DNA from: Acinetobacter sp. SFB
GTDB taxonomy: Bacteria; Pseudomonadota; Gammaproteobacteria; Pseudomonadales; Moraxellaceae
DNA: 64,000 nt
Direction: 5' to 3'
NCBI RefSeq assembly: GCF_001647545.1
Contig: NZ_LSZH01000014.1
Span: 160,827-224,826, forward strand
The translations under genes and the position numbers were made by a program. A model generated the notes under the pieces. The model saw only the letters and a program-made list of their open reading frames with translations, was not told the origin of the DNA and ran no database searches. Shown here piece after piece: positions 55,831 through 64,000 of this stretch (position 1 is its first letter; each line of letters begins with the position of its first letter).

Positions 55831-58800
55831 TTAGTCACCATTTTTCAGTTCAATGTTGATACCTAAAGAACGGATCTCCTTGGTCAATACGTTGAACGAT
55901 TCAGGCATACCCGGATCCATATGATGGTTACCATCGACAATGTTCTTGTAGATGCGAGTACGGCCTTCAACGTCATCCGACTTAACAGTAAGCATTTCTT
56001 GAAGCGTATAAGCTGCACCATATGCTTCAAGCGCCCAGACTTCCATCTCACCGAAACGCTGACCACCGAATTGAGCTTTACCGCCCAATGGTTGTTGAGT
56101 CACAAGTGAGTAAGAACCTGTAGAACGCGCATGCATCTTGTCATCAACCAAGTGATTCAGTTTCAACATGTACATGTAACCTACAGTTACTGGACGGTCA
56201 AAACGTTCACCGGTACGTCCGTCAAACAATACGGTTTGACCAGAACGTGGAATGTCTGCAAGTTCAAGCAACTCTTTGATTTGGCCTTCATCAGCACCAT
56301 CAAATACAGGAGTTGCTAAAGGAATACCTTTACGCAAGTTTTTAGAAAGCGCCAGGATTTCATCATCAGTCAGGCTATCAAGATCTTCTTGCTCGCCACC
56401 GACTTTATTATAAATCTTGTCTAAGAAGATACGCAGTTCAGCAACGGTACGCTGTTCCTGCAGCATCTTGTCGATTTTATCGCCAAGACCTTTTGCAGCC
56501 ATACCCAAGTGAGTTTCGAGAATCTGACCCACGTTCATACGTGAAGGTACACCCAGTGGGTTCAACACGATATCAACAGGTACACCGTTGGCATCATGCG
56601 GCATGTCTTCTACTGGCAAGATGTTAGAGACAACACCCTTGTTACCATGACGACCCGCCATTTTATCACCCGGTTGGATGCGACGTTTTACAGCCAAATA
56701 AACTTTAACAACTTTCAAGACGCCAGTTGTTAGTTCATCACCTGTAGAAAGTTTGCGTTTTTTCTCTGCAAATTTCTCGTCAATCTCAATGCCTTTCTCT
56801 TTCAAGAACACTTGAATTTGAGTTAAGCGTTCAGCAATGCCTTCATCAACAGGTTGAATTTCAAGTAGATCAACCAGCTCTAAACCAGATAACAAATCTT
56901 CAGTCAGTTTGTCACCACGTTTAGTTGTACCGCCACCATTCGATTCTTGACCTTTCAACAAACGAATAATACGTTCACGTGCTGCTTCTTCGAAGATTTT
57001 AAACTCTTCTTTCAAGTCTTTACGGTAAGCATCCAATTGCGCTTTTTCAATTGCTTGAGCACGTTCGTCTTTTTCAAGACCGTCACGTGTAAACACTTGA
57101 ACGTCAATCACTGTCCCTTTAACGCCTGAAGCCACACGTAAAGATGAATCTTTAACGTCAGCCGCTTTTTCACCGAAGATTGCACGTAGCAATTTTTCTT
57201 CCGGCGTTAACTGGGTTTCGCCTTTTGGTGTGACTTTACCTACAAGAATATCACCAGCTGTTACTTCAGCACCGATATAAACGATACCTGATTCATCCAG
57301 CTTAGACAGTGCAGCTTCACCCACGTTAGGAATATCGGCAGTAATTTCTTCTGCACCTAACTTGGTATCACGCGCAACACATGACAATTCTTGAATATGA
57401 ATCGAAGTTAAACGGTCTTCTTGAAGAACACGTTCAGATAGCAAAATCGAGTCTTCGTAGTTGTAACCGTTCCAGGTCATGAATGCTACGCGCATGTTTT
57501 GACCAAGCGCCAATTCACCACCGTCAGTCGATGGACCATCAGCCAATACGTCGTCACGACCCACTTTATCACCAATGTTCACGAGAACTTTTTGGTTAAT
57601 ACAAGTGTTTTGATTCGAACGGGTATATTTGATCAGGTTGTAGATATCTACACCTGCTTCACCGGCGATCATTTCTTCTTCGTTTACACGAATAACCACA
57701 CGCGACGCATCAACAAACTCGATACGACCGCCACGTTTTGCAAGAACACATACACCCGAGTCATGCGCTACGTTGGCTTCCATACCGGTACCGACAAGTG
57801 GTTTGTCAGCAATCAGCGTAGGCACAGCCTGACGTTGCATGTTTGAACCCATCAACGCACGGTTGGCGTCATCGTGTTCAAGGAATGGAATAAGTGATGC
57901 CGCAACCGATACAATCTGCTGAGCAGAAACATCCATATGCGTCACTTTTTCAGGCGGCATACGTACGAAGTCACCTTGATGACGTACTGATACAAATTCT
58001 TCTGTTAATTTACCGTTTTTATCCAAACTAGCATCGGCCTGTGCAATGACAGTACCCACTTCTTCAATCGCAGATAAATACTCGATATCCATAGTGACGC
58101 TGCCGTCAATCACTTTACGATACGGTGTTTCCAAGAAACCGAAGTTATTACATTTTGCATAAACAGACAGTGAGTTGATCAAACCAATGTTTGGTCCCTC
58201 AGGAGTCTCAATTGGACACACACGACCGTAGTGAGTTTGATGTACGTCACGTACTTCAAAGCCTGCACGTTCACGAGTCAAACCGCCGGGTCCAAGCGCC
58301 GATACACGACGTTTGTGTGTAATTTCAGACAATGGATTATTTTGATCCATAAACTGAGACAACTGGCTTGAACCAAAGAATTCTTTGATTGCAGCAGCAA
58401 CCGGTTTCGCATTGATTAAATCTTGCGGAGACAGGTTGTCAGTTTCAGCCTGAGATAGACGCTCTTTAACAGCACGTTCTACACGAACCAGACCCACACG
58501 GAATTGGTTTTCTGTCATTTCACCGACTGAACGTACGCGACGGTTACCCAAGTGATCGATATCGTCGACTTCACCCTTACCGTTACGAATTTCAACCAGT
58601 GTTTTTAGAACATCGGTAATATCTGAATTTGAAAGAATGCCTTCAACTTCACGAGACTTCTGATCAGTACCCACTTCGTAAGGACGACCCAAACGACGGT
58701 TGAACTTCATACGACCGACAGGAGACAAGTCATAACGTTCAGAAGAGAAGAACAAGTTGTTGAATAAGTTTTCAGCAGCTTCTTTTGTTGGTGGCTCACC

Positions 58801-59919
58801 TGGACGCATTACTTTGTAGATTTCTACAAGTGCTTCTTCACGACCTGAAGTCGTATCTGCACGCAAAGAGTCCGCAACGAAAGAACCACGGTCAATGTCA
58901 TTGGTGAACAGAATATTGAACTGCTTCACGCCGCCTTCAGCAATCTTCACCATAATTTCATGGCTCAATACTGTGTTTGCAGCAATCACATCGCCATCTT
59001 TTAATGGGATGTCTTCAGCAGTAATACGTTCGTACAAGTACTCATCAGGAACAGAAAGCTTGGTTAAACCAGATGCTTCCATTTGACGTACATGACGTGC
59101 ATTAATACGTTTACCTTGTTCAACAATCGCTTTGCCGTCAGCATCAAGAATGTCGAATTGAGCCATTTCACCGCGCAGGCGTTCAGGCACAAGGTCAATT
59201 TGGTAGCTACCCATGTCAAGATAGACAGGGACTTTTTCATAGAACATGTCTAGGACTTGTTCGTTGCTATAACCTAATGCACGAAGTACCACAGTCGCGA
59301 GTAATTTACGACGACGGTCAATACGTACAAAGACTAAATCTTTTGCATCGAATTCAAAGTCTAACCATGAACCACGGTAAGGAATGATACGTGCTGAATA
59401 AAGAACTTTACCGCTAGAGTGAGTTTTGCCTTTATCGTGGTCAAAGAATACACCTGGTGAACGATGTAATTGAGACACAATTACACGCTCAGTACCATTG
59501 ATAACAAAGGTACCGTTTTCGGTCATGAGCGGCATTTCGCCCATGTACACTTCTTGTTCACGTACGTCTTTAATTGATTTGGTTTCGCGATCTTTAATGA
59601 TCAAACGAATTTTTACACGCATTGGCGCTGCATAAGTCGAACCACGTAAAATACATTCACGCACATCAAACTCAGGCTTACCAAGACTATACTCAACAAA
59701 TTCTAAAGCAGCATTGCCAGAATAACTTTCAATAGGAAAAACTGAACGAAATGCGGCTTGGAGACCGATATCTTCGCGGTTTTTTGGAGTTTTGCCATCT
59801 TGTAGGAATGTTCTGTACGAGTCGACCTGAATCGAAAGCAAGTACGGAGCATCCATGACGCTAGGCAATTTACCAAAATTCTTACGGATCCGTTTCTTTT
59901 CGGTATATGAGTATGCCAT
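55831..59919 (-). CDS. rpoB: RNA polymerase beta subunit
   Basis: Second largest RNA polymerase subunit. The rifampicin pocket reads [20 protein letters not shown] and [20 protein letters not shown], without substitutions at the main resistance positions (Asp516, His526 and Ser531, E. coli numbering). The nucleotide-site motifs are [14 protein letters not shown] and [13 protein letters not shown], and the C-terminal anchor is [22 protein letters not shown]. The length is 1362 residues. GAGGACTCCAG precedes the ATG. Confidence 0.98.
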   Translation of the reverse strand: MAYSYTEKKRIRKNFGKLPSVMDAPYLLSIQVDSYRTFLQDGKTPKNREDIGLQAAFRSVFPIESYSGNAALEFVEYSLGKPEFDVRECILRGSTYAAPMRVKIRLIIKDRETKSIKDVREQEVYMGEMPLMTENGTFVINGTERVIVSQLHRSPGVFFDHDKGKTHSSGKVLYSARIIPYRGSWLDFEFDAKDLVFVRIDRRRKLLATVVLRALGYSNEQVLDMFYEKVPVYLDMGSYQIDLVPERLRGEMAQFDILDADGKAIVEQGKRINARHVRQMEASGLTKLSVPDEYLYERITAEDIPLKDGDVIAANTVLSHEIMVKIAEGGVKQFNILFTNDIDRGSFVADSLRADTTSGREEALVEIYKVMRPGEPPTKEAAENLFNNLFFSSERYDLSPVGRMKFNRRLGRPYEVGTDQKSREVEGILSNSDITDVLKTLVEIRNGKGEVDDIDHLGNRRVRSVGEMTENQFRVGLVRVERAVKERLSQAETDNLSPQDLINAKPVAAAIKEFFGSSQLSQFMDQNNPLSEITHKRRVSALGPGGLTRERAGFEVRDVHQTHYGRVCPIETPEGPNIGLINSLSVYAKCNNFGFLETPYRKVIDGSVTMDIEYLSAIEEVGTVIAQADASLDKNGKLTEEFVSVRHQGDFVRMPPEKVTHMDVSAQQIVSVAASLIPFLEHDDANRALMGSNMQRQAVPTLIADKPLVGTGMEANVAHDSGVCVLAKRGGRIEFVDASRVVIRVNEEEMIAGEAGVDIYNLIKYTRSNQNTCINQKVLVNIGDKVGRDDVLADGPSTDGGELALGQNMRVAFMTWNGYNYEDSILLSERVLQEDRLTSIHIQELSCVARDTKLGAEEITADIPNVGEAALSKLDESGIVYIGAEVTAGDILVGKVTPKGETQLTPEEKLLRAIFGEKAADVKDSSLRVASGVKGTVIDVQVFTRDGLEKDERAQAIEKAQLDAYRKDLKEEFKIFEEAARERIIRLLKGQESNGGGTTKRGDKLTEDLLSGLELVDLLEIQPVDEGIAERLTQIQVFLKEKGIEIDEKFAEKKRKLSTGDELTTGVLKVVKVYLAVKRRIQPGDKMAGRHGNKGVVSNILPVEDMPHDANGVPVDIVLNPLGVPSRMNVGQILETHLGMAAKGLGDKIDKMLQEQRTVAELRIFLDKIYNKVGGEQEDLDSLTDDEILALSKNLRKGIPLATPVFDGADEGQIKELLELADIPRSGQTVLFDGRTGERFDRPVTVGYMYMLKLNHLVDDKMHARSTGSYSLVTQQPLGGKAQFGGQRFGEMEVWALEAYGAAYTLQEMLTVKSDDVEGRTRIYKNIVDGNHHMDPGMPESFNVLTKEIRSLGINIELKNGD

Positions 59920-60153
59920 CTGGAGTCCTCGGAAAGTAAACTAAGCCCGCCTGCAGAACGAGCCTAGAAGGAATTACACAGGCCGATATGGCCACCACTT
60001 TTTACAAATGCTGCAATTTTTAGTGGTATTAAAACGCTTAGCAATATTTTCAAATATGATAAATATTGGTAAACATTTGATTTTATTGATTTATTATAAT
60101 AATTGACGGTTTTTACATCAATCAAACAAAAATCGAGCCGATAATTGTAACGC

Positions 60154-60184
60154 AAAAAGGCTGATGACCCAAGAGCCATCAGCC
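60154..60184 (-). terminator. Attenuating terminator between rplL and rpoB
   Basis: On the minus strand GGCTGATG/CATCAGCC with a 10-nt loop is followed by five T residues, about 40 bp after the rplL stop. As in E. coli, a partial terminator here would lower rpoBC transcription relative to rplJL. The rest of the 304-bp gap to rpoB is AT-rich without other structure. Confidence 0.82.
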
Positions 60185-60223
60185 AAATTTCGGGATCAAT
60201 TTAAAAATTGACCCCTGGTACCA

Positions 60224-60589
60224 TTACTTAACAGTAATTGTAGCACCAGTAGTTTCAAGCTTAGTTTTAAGTTCAGCAGCTTCTTCTTTAGAAACGCCTT
60301 CTTTAAGAATAGCTGGAGCGCTTTCAACCATGTCTTTAGCTTCTTTCAAGCCAAGACCAGTAACTTCACGAACTGCTTTAATTACAGCAACTTTGTTCGC
60401 GCCGAAAGAAGTCAATTCAACATTGAATTCTGATTGCTCTTCAGCAGCAGCAGCAGCAGGACCTGCAGCTACAGCAACTGCAGCAGCAGATACGTTGAAT
60501 TTTTCTTCGAAAGCAGAAATAAGTTCTACAAGTTCAAGAACAGTTTTTTCAGCAACTGCGTTTAGGATTTCTTCGTTTGTTAAAGCCAT
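60224..60589 (-). CDS. rplL: 50S ribosomal protein L7/L12
   Basis: The stalk protein that recruits translation GTPases. The 121-residue product has the N-terminal dimerisation helix ([22 protein letters not shown]), an Ala-rich hinge ([18 protein letters not shown]), and the globular factor-binding domain with [24 protein letters not shown]. It is 42 bp downstream of rplJ. Confidence 0.98.
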   Translation of the reverse strand: MALTNEEILNAVAEKTVLELVELISAFEEKFNVSAAAVAVAAGPAAAAAEEQSEFNVELTSFGANKVAVIKAVREVTGLGLKEAKDMVESAPAILKEGVSKEEAAELKTKLETTGATITVK

Positions 60590-60631
60590 GAGAGTAACTC
60601 CAAATGGGTATTGAATGGTGTGTGAGTAGAT

Positions 60632-61147
60632 TTAAGCTTCTGTTGCTTCTGGAGCTTCGTTTTTCTCTTGAAGCGCTGTAAGTAAGCGACCCAATTTCGA
60701 AATAGGAGCCTGAAGAACAGAGGCAAGCATAGTAAGCGCTTTTTCTTGGTTCGGAAGATTCGCGATAACGCTAATTTCTTCGCCTTGATAAAGTTTGCCA
60801 TCAAATGCAGCAGCTTTAAGTTCAAATGCTTTGTTAGTTTTCGCAAATTCTTCGAACAAACGAGCAGCAGCGCCCATGTCATCTTCAGAAGTAGAGAAAG
60901 CCAAGATTGTTGGGCCAACAAGGTTGTCGTTCAAGATATTGAAAGCAGTATCTTGAAGAGCGCGTTTAGCTAAAGTATTACGTACAACACGTGTAGCAAC
61001 ACCCAGTTTACGAGCTTCAACACGTAGAGCAGTTAATTGCTCAACAGTTAAACCTTGGTAGTCAGCAACAACAGCAGCAAATGCAGTAGAAGCAATTTCA
61101 GTTACTTCAGCTACGATCTGTTTTTTGCCTTCGATAAGAAGAGCCAT
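60632..61147 (-). CDS. rplJ: 50S ribosomal protein L10
   Basis: Ribosomal stalk base protein that anchors L7/L12 dimers and represses its own mRNA. The 171-residue product has LLIEGKKQIVAEVTEIAST, ADYQGLTVEQLTALR, NTLAKRAL, and a C-terminal L7/L12-binding helix. A strong AGGAGG precedes the ATG. It starts a translation unit after a 307-bp leader. Confidence 0.97.
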   Translation of the reverse strand: MALLIEGKKQIVAEVTEIASTAFAAVVADYQGLTVEQLTALRVEARKLGVATRVVRNTLAKRALQDTAFNILNDNLVGPTILAFSTSEDDMGAAARLFEEFAKTNKAFELKAAAFDGKLYQGEEISVIANLPNQEKALTMLASVLQAPISKLGRLLTALQEKNEAPEATEA

Positions 61148-61454
61148 TGTAAAACCTCCTAACGGTGATTTATGTGCTTACGCGAAGCACACTCCCAATT
61201 CGTAAATTCATTGCTGAACTTACACGCGGAGGATGAACAAATCACACCACCGCGTCTACTCGGACTGGACTTTTAAGAAGTGATTTCCGAAGAGATCCCC
61301 TCGCCCGAGGTCTTTGACGCTGATAAACAAATATTTATCAATTCAAAGTTTGCCTAAGATCGCAAGTGAACCAAAACCGGTTTATCTTGCGTAAAATTCA
61401 AAGCAGTGCTTTGAATTTTACTCAGGGCTTTAAAATTCTGTAATAAGTCGGAAC
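61148..61454 (-). promoter_or_regulatory. rplJ leader RNA (probable L10 autoregulatory region)
   Basis: This 307-bp non-coding leader lies between rplA and rplJ. It contains several complementary segments near the AGGAGG site and a 31-bp palindrome at 61391-61421 (GTAAAATTCAAAGCA mirrored around one base). By position it should hold the L10-L7/L12 binding structure that represses rplJL translation, as in other gammaproteobacteria; the exact site is not resolved by eye. A promoter may also be present. Confidence 0.6.
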
Positions 61455-62150
61455 TTATTTAGAAACGCTTGCTACATCAACAACAAGACCAGGACCCATA
61501 GTTGAGCTCAAAGTGATCTTTTGGATATAGATACCTTTAGAAGTAGCAGGCTTTGCTTTCTTAAGGTCAGCTACAAGAGCTTCAAGGTTTTGACGGATCG
61601 CAGCAGCATCAAAGCCAACTTGACCAATCGCGGCGTGGATAATACCGCCTTTGTCTACACGGTAACGTGCTTGACCAGCTTTAGCGTTTTTAACAGCGTT
61701 AGCTACGTCAGGAGTTACAGTACCCACTTTAGGGTTAGGCATTAAGCCACGTGGACCAAGGATCGTACCCAACTTACCCACTACGCGCATTGCATCTGGA
61801 GCAGCAATTACTACGTCGAAGTCTAAGTTACCAGCTTGAATGCTTTCAGCAAGGTCTTCAAAACCAACGATGTCCGCGCCTTCAGCTTTAGCAGCTTCAG
61901 CAGCAGCGCCTTGAGCAAACACAGCAACACGTACAGTTTTACCAGTACCTGCAGGAAGTGTAGTCGCGCCACGAACAACTTGATCAGATTTACGAGGGTC
62001 AACACCAAGATTTACTGATACATCCAAAGATTCTTTGAATTTAACAGCTGGAATAGTGTTAAGAATTTGTACCGCTTCTTCCAAAGTGTAAACTTTGTTC
62101 GCTTCAACAGCAGTAGCGATGGCTTTTTGACGTTTAGTTAATTTAGCCAT
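61455..62150 (-). CDS. rplA: 50S ribosomal protein L1
   Basis: L1-stalk protein and translational repressor of the rplK-rplA mRNA. The 231-residue product has [49 protein letters not shown], and [16 protein letters not shown]. It starts 3 bp after the rplK stop, so it is translationally coupled. Confidence 0.98.
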   Translation of the reverse strand: MAKLTKRQKAIATAVEANKVYTLEEAVQILNTIPAVKFKESLDVSVNLGVDPRKSDQVVRGATTLPAGTGKTVRVAVFAQGAAAEAAKAEGADIVGFEDLAESIQAGNLDFDVVIAAPDAMRVVGKLGTILGPRGLMPNPKVGTVTPDVANAVKNAKAGQARYRVDKGGIIHAAIGQVGFDAAAIRQNLEALVADLKKAKPATSKGIYIQKITLSSTMGPGLVVDVASVSK

Positions 62151-62153
62151 GTC

Positions 62154-62582
62154 TTATAACTCCACTTCCAAGCCCATAGAACGCGCAGAACCAGCAATGG
62201 TACGTACACGTGCGTCTAAATCAGCACCAGTTAAATCTGGTTCTTTAGTAGTCGCAATTTCTTCTAATTGAGCGCGAGTCAACTTACCAACTTTAGTTTT
62301 GTTAGGTACAGCTGAACCCTTTTGAATACCAGCAGCTTTCTTAAGAAGAATCGCAGCAGGCGGAGTTTTCATAATGAATGTGAACGACTTGTCGTTGTAC
62401 ACAGTAATCACTACAGGAATTGGCAGACCAGCTTCAAGTTTTTGTGTAGCAGCATTGAATTCTTTACAGAATGCCATGATGTTAACACCACGTTGACCTA
62501 GTGCAGGACCAATCGGTGGAGATGGATTCGCTTTACCAGCTGGAACTTGCAGCTTGATATAGCCGTCAATCTTCTTAGCCAT
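62154..62582 (-). CDS. rplK: 50S ribosomal protein L11
   Basis: Component of the GTPase-associated centre. The 142-residue product has [30 protein letters not shown] at the N-terminus, and [11 protein letters not shown] in the rRNA-binding C-terminal domain. It precedes rplA and follows nusG by 120 bp. Confidence 0.98.
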   Translation of the reverse strand: MAKKIDGYIKLQVPAGKANPSPPIGPALGQRGVNIMAFCKEFNAATQKLEAGLPIPVVITVYNDKSFTFIMKTPPAAILLKKAAGIQKGSAVPNKTKVGKLTRAQLEEIATTKEPDLTGADLDARVRTIAGSARSMGLEVEL

Positions 62583-62702
62583 TTCAAATTACCTCTGGGT
62601 ACAAACGCCGATGAAGGCTCCCCAATGATTCTAAGTAACGATAACCGTTACAATAACAATGCCCGATCCATAACAAACCGGGCGTTTTCCAACCAACTTA
62701 AA

Positions 62703-63236
62703 TTAGTTCGCTTTTTCGACTTGGCGAAATTCGAGCTCAACTTGAGTTGGTCGATTAAATACATTAATCGTCAACGTTAAACGTGACTTCTCGTACTGAA
62801 CTTCTTCCACCACGCCTTTAAAGTCGGTGAATGGACCGTCAGTCACAAGTAATTCTTCGCCTGGTTCAAACATCGTCTTAGGACGAGGTGCTTCACCAGT
62901 ATTGCGTACACGTGCAAGAATCGCATCAGCTTCTTTTTGCGTAATGGGTGCAGGTTTTTCTGCAGTACCACCGATGAAACCGAGTACTTTTGGACATTCT
63001 TTAACAATGTGCCAGGTATCATCGTTCATTTCCATTTCAACTAATACATAGCCAGGAAAGAATTTACGCTCTGATTTACGCTTCTTACCATCCTTCATTT
63101 CTACGACTTCTTCAGTCGGAACGAGGACTTCACCAAAGCTATCGGCTACAGCGCTACGCTGGATTCGATCGTTAAGCGAGCGTAACACCTGTTTTTCATA
63201 GCCTGAATAGGCATGAATAATGTACCAACGTTTCAT
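62703..63236 (-). CDS. nusG: Transcription antitermination factor NusG
   Basis: A two-domain factor that binds RNA polymerase and couples it to Rho or the ribosome. The NGN domain has [19 protein letters not shown] and [12 protein letters not shown]. The KOW domain has [24 protein letters not shown]. The length is 177 residues. It follows secE by 7 bp. Confidence 0.98.
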   Translation of the reverse strand: MKRWYIIHAYSGYEKQVLRSLNDRIQRSAVADSFGEVLVPTEEVVEMKDGKKRKSERKFFPGYVLVEMEMNDDTWHIVKECPKVLGFIGGTAEKPAPITQKEADAILARVRNTGEAPRPKTMFEPGEELLVTDGPFTDFKGVVEEVQYEKSRLTLTINVFNRPTQVELEFRQVEKAN

Positions 63237-63243
63237 AGCTCTC

Positions 63244-63684
63244 TTACCCGATAATAAACTTCATTAACCAGCCTAAAATGTAATCAAAACACCATAAAAC
63301 AATGGAAGCGATTACAACAACAGCAAGAACATGCCAAGATGTGGTCACTGTTTCTTGCTTGCTCGGCCAAGTCACGCGACGTAACTCTATTCGTGCATCT
63401 TTCAATAAACGAACGAAGCCTTTGCCTTGATGGGTGGCGTATAATAAACCTAAAGCCACTACGACACAAGCCAAAATCACACCAACGCGCACACCGACAT
63501 TATTCGCAGGTGCCCAATACGCCGGCAAATACTGACCTACCATGGCCGCACCGACCAATAAAATCAATGCGACAACCCATAGAACTATATCTAAAGGAGA
63601 CCCAGAATTAACAACTTCAGCAGGATTATTTCTTTGTGGAATTGGCGCTTCGCTTAATGCGTCACGCGATTTATCATTCGACAT
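63244..63684 (-). CDS. secE: Protein translocase subunit SecE
   Basis: Essential inner-membrane SecYEG component. The 146-residue protein has three transmembrane helices (about residues 31-52, 63-82 and 119-141), as in E. coli, and the conserved amphipathic segment [25 protein letters not shown] in its C-terminal half. It lies between tRNA-Trp and nusG. Confidence 0.96.
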   Translation of the reverse strand: MSNDKSRDALSEAPIPQRNNPAEVVNSGSPLDIVLWVVALILLVGAAMVGQYLPAYWAPANNVGVRVGVILACVVVALGLLYATHQGKGFVRLLKDARIELRRVTWPSKQETVTTSWHVLAVVVIASIVLWCFDYILGWLMKFIIG

Positions 63685-63757
63685 TTTTGTACTCGTCGTA
63701 GGCTTCGCGACTTATTATATGACAATTTAACCAGCATCAAGTTTTTTTTTAAAAAAA

Positions 63758-63833
63758 TGGCAGGCCAGGAGGGACTCGAACCCCCAACATTCGGTTTTGG
63801 AGACCGACGCTCTACCAATTGAACTACTGACCT
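63758..63833 (-). tRNA. tRNA-Trp (CCA)
   Basis: A 76-nt cloverleaf on the minus strand: acceptor AGGTCAG/CTGGCCT, D-arm with AATTGGTAGAGC, anticodon stem TCGGT/ACCGA around CTCCAAA (anticodon CCA), T-arm GGGTTCGAGTCCC, and encoded CCA. It sits between tuf and secE and is probably co-transcribed with them. Confidence 0.97.
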
Positions 63834-63844
63834 AGCATACAAAT

Positions 63845-63863
63845 CGGGGACTCTAGCCCCGAC
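63845..63863 (-). terminator. Hairpin between tuf and tRNA-Trp
   Basis: TCGGGG/CCCCGA with a 7-nt loop; the following TTTGTATG is a weak T-run on the minus strand. It may partly terminate tuf transcription or mark an RNA processing site before the tRNA. Confidence 0.5.
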
Positions 63864-63884
63864 CTGTAATTTCAACTTTTTATA

Positions 63885-64000
63885 TTATAGAGTTACTTTA
63901 GCAACTACACCAGCACCAACTGTACGACCACCTTCACGGATCGCAAAACGTAGACCTGGGTCCATTGCGATTGGGTGAATGAGTTCTACTGACATTTCAA
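63885..64000 (-). CDS. tuf: Elongation factor Tu (C-terminal end only)
   Basis: The minus-strand frame reads [20 protein letters not shown] and [17 protein letters not shown], then TAA at 63885-63887. This is the conserved C-terminal barrel end of EF-Tu, which delivers aminoacyl-tRNA to the ribosome. The rest of the gene lies beyond the right edge. Confidence 0.97.

Noticed and set aside
57839..58700. Possible rifampicin-resistance changes in rpoB
   Set aside because: The main resistance cluster reads as wild type by eye; VHQTHYGR, where E. coli has VHPTHYGR, lies outside the main resistance positions and is probably lineage-typical.
63654..63875. 73-codon minus-strand frame
   Set aside because: It reads through the tRNA-Trp gene and the start of secE; a shadow of real features.

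Overview
The window is a chromosomal segment of an Acinetobacter species (Moraxellaceae, Gammaproteobacteria). This rests on the gene complement and on recognisable Acinetobacter-type sequences: an Acr1 fatty acyl-CoA reductase, PBP3/FtsI with its nucleophile at Ser336, the pilMNOPQ-aroK and ponA neighbourhood, and the tuf-trpT-secE-nusG-rplKAJL-rpoBC order. Base composition is about 40% GC by eye. I do not assign a species.

Layout. 1-8334: aroK (cut by the left edge) and pilQPONM on the minus strand, divergent from ponA (PBP1A). 8373-9176: rlmA. 9256-16389: the first half of the division and cell-wall cluster, rsmH-ftsL-ftsI-murE-murF-mraY, tightly packed on the minus strand and closed by a terminator after mraY. 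16905-19837: two tandem sulfate-binding protein genes and a small exported protein. 19970-21717: gltX, tRNA-Ala(GGC) and tRNA-Glu(UUC). 21839-29842: a mixed stretch with small membrane proteins, czcD-like efflux, a Sel1-like fragment, ettA, metY, acr1 and an AT-rich DUF2806-type gene between two look-alike terminators. 29867-38869: tex, ompR and envZ (separated by an unusual 289-bp spacer), an acetate CoA-transferase, frnE-like dsbA and dodecin. 39113-43796: small proteins, then a 928-bp non-autonomous transposon carrying a GFA-family gene, inserted in a small gene that heads an uncharacterised operon. 43888-51358: htpG, an LprI-like protein, ompW, a Na+/H+ antiporter-family gene, an alpha/beta hydrolase, a decayed DUF4442 gene, a glycine-zipper lipoprotein and an unknown exported protein. 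51522-64000: rpoC, rpoB, rplL, rplJ, rplA, rplK, nusG, secE, tRNA-Trp and the end of tuf, all on the minus strand.

Most of the window is core metabolism, envelope synthesis and information processing. The most unusual feature is the 40151-41078 element. It has 23/24-matching terminal inverted repeats, a 5-bp target duplication (TTGTA), three spread repeats at the left end and three tightly packed repeats at the right end (an architecture like Tn7/TniA-type transposons), and no transposase. Removing the element and one TTGTA copy restores an uninterrupted 59-codon frame lying 10 bp upstream of the next gene. Other points of interest are a perfect 15-bp palindrome overlapping the apparent tRNA-Ala promoter, two unlisted small membrane ORFs (one directly upstream of ompR), the DUF4442 pseudogene and the DUF2806 gene island.
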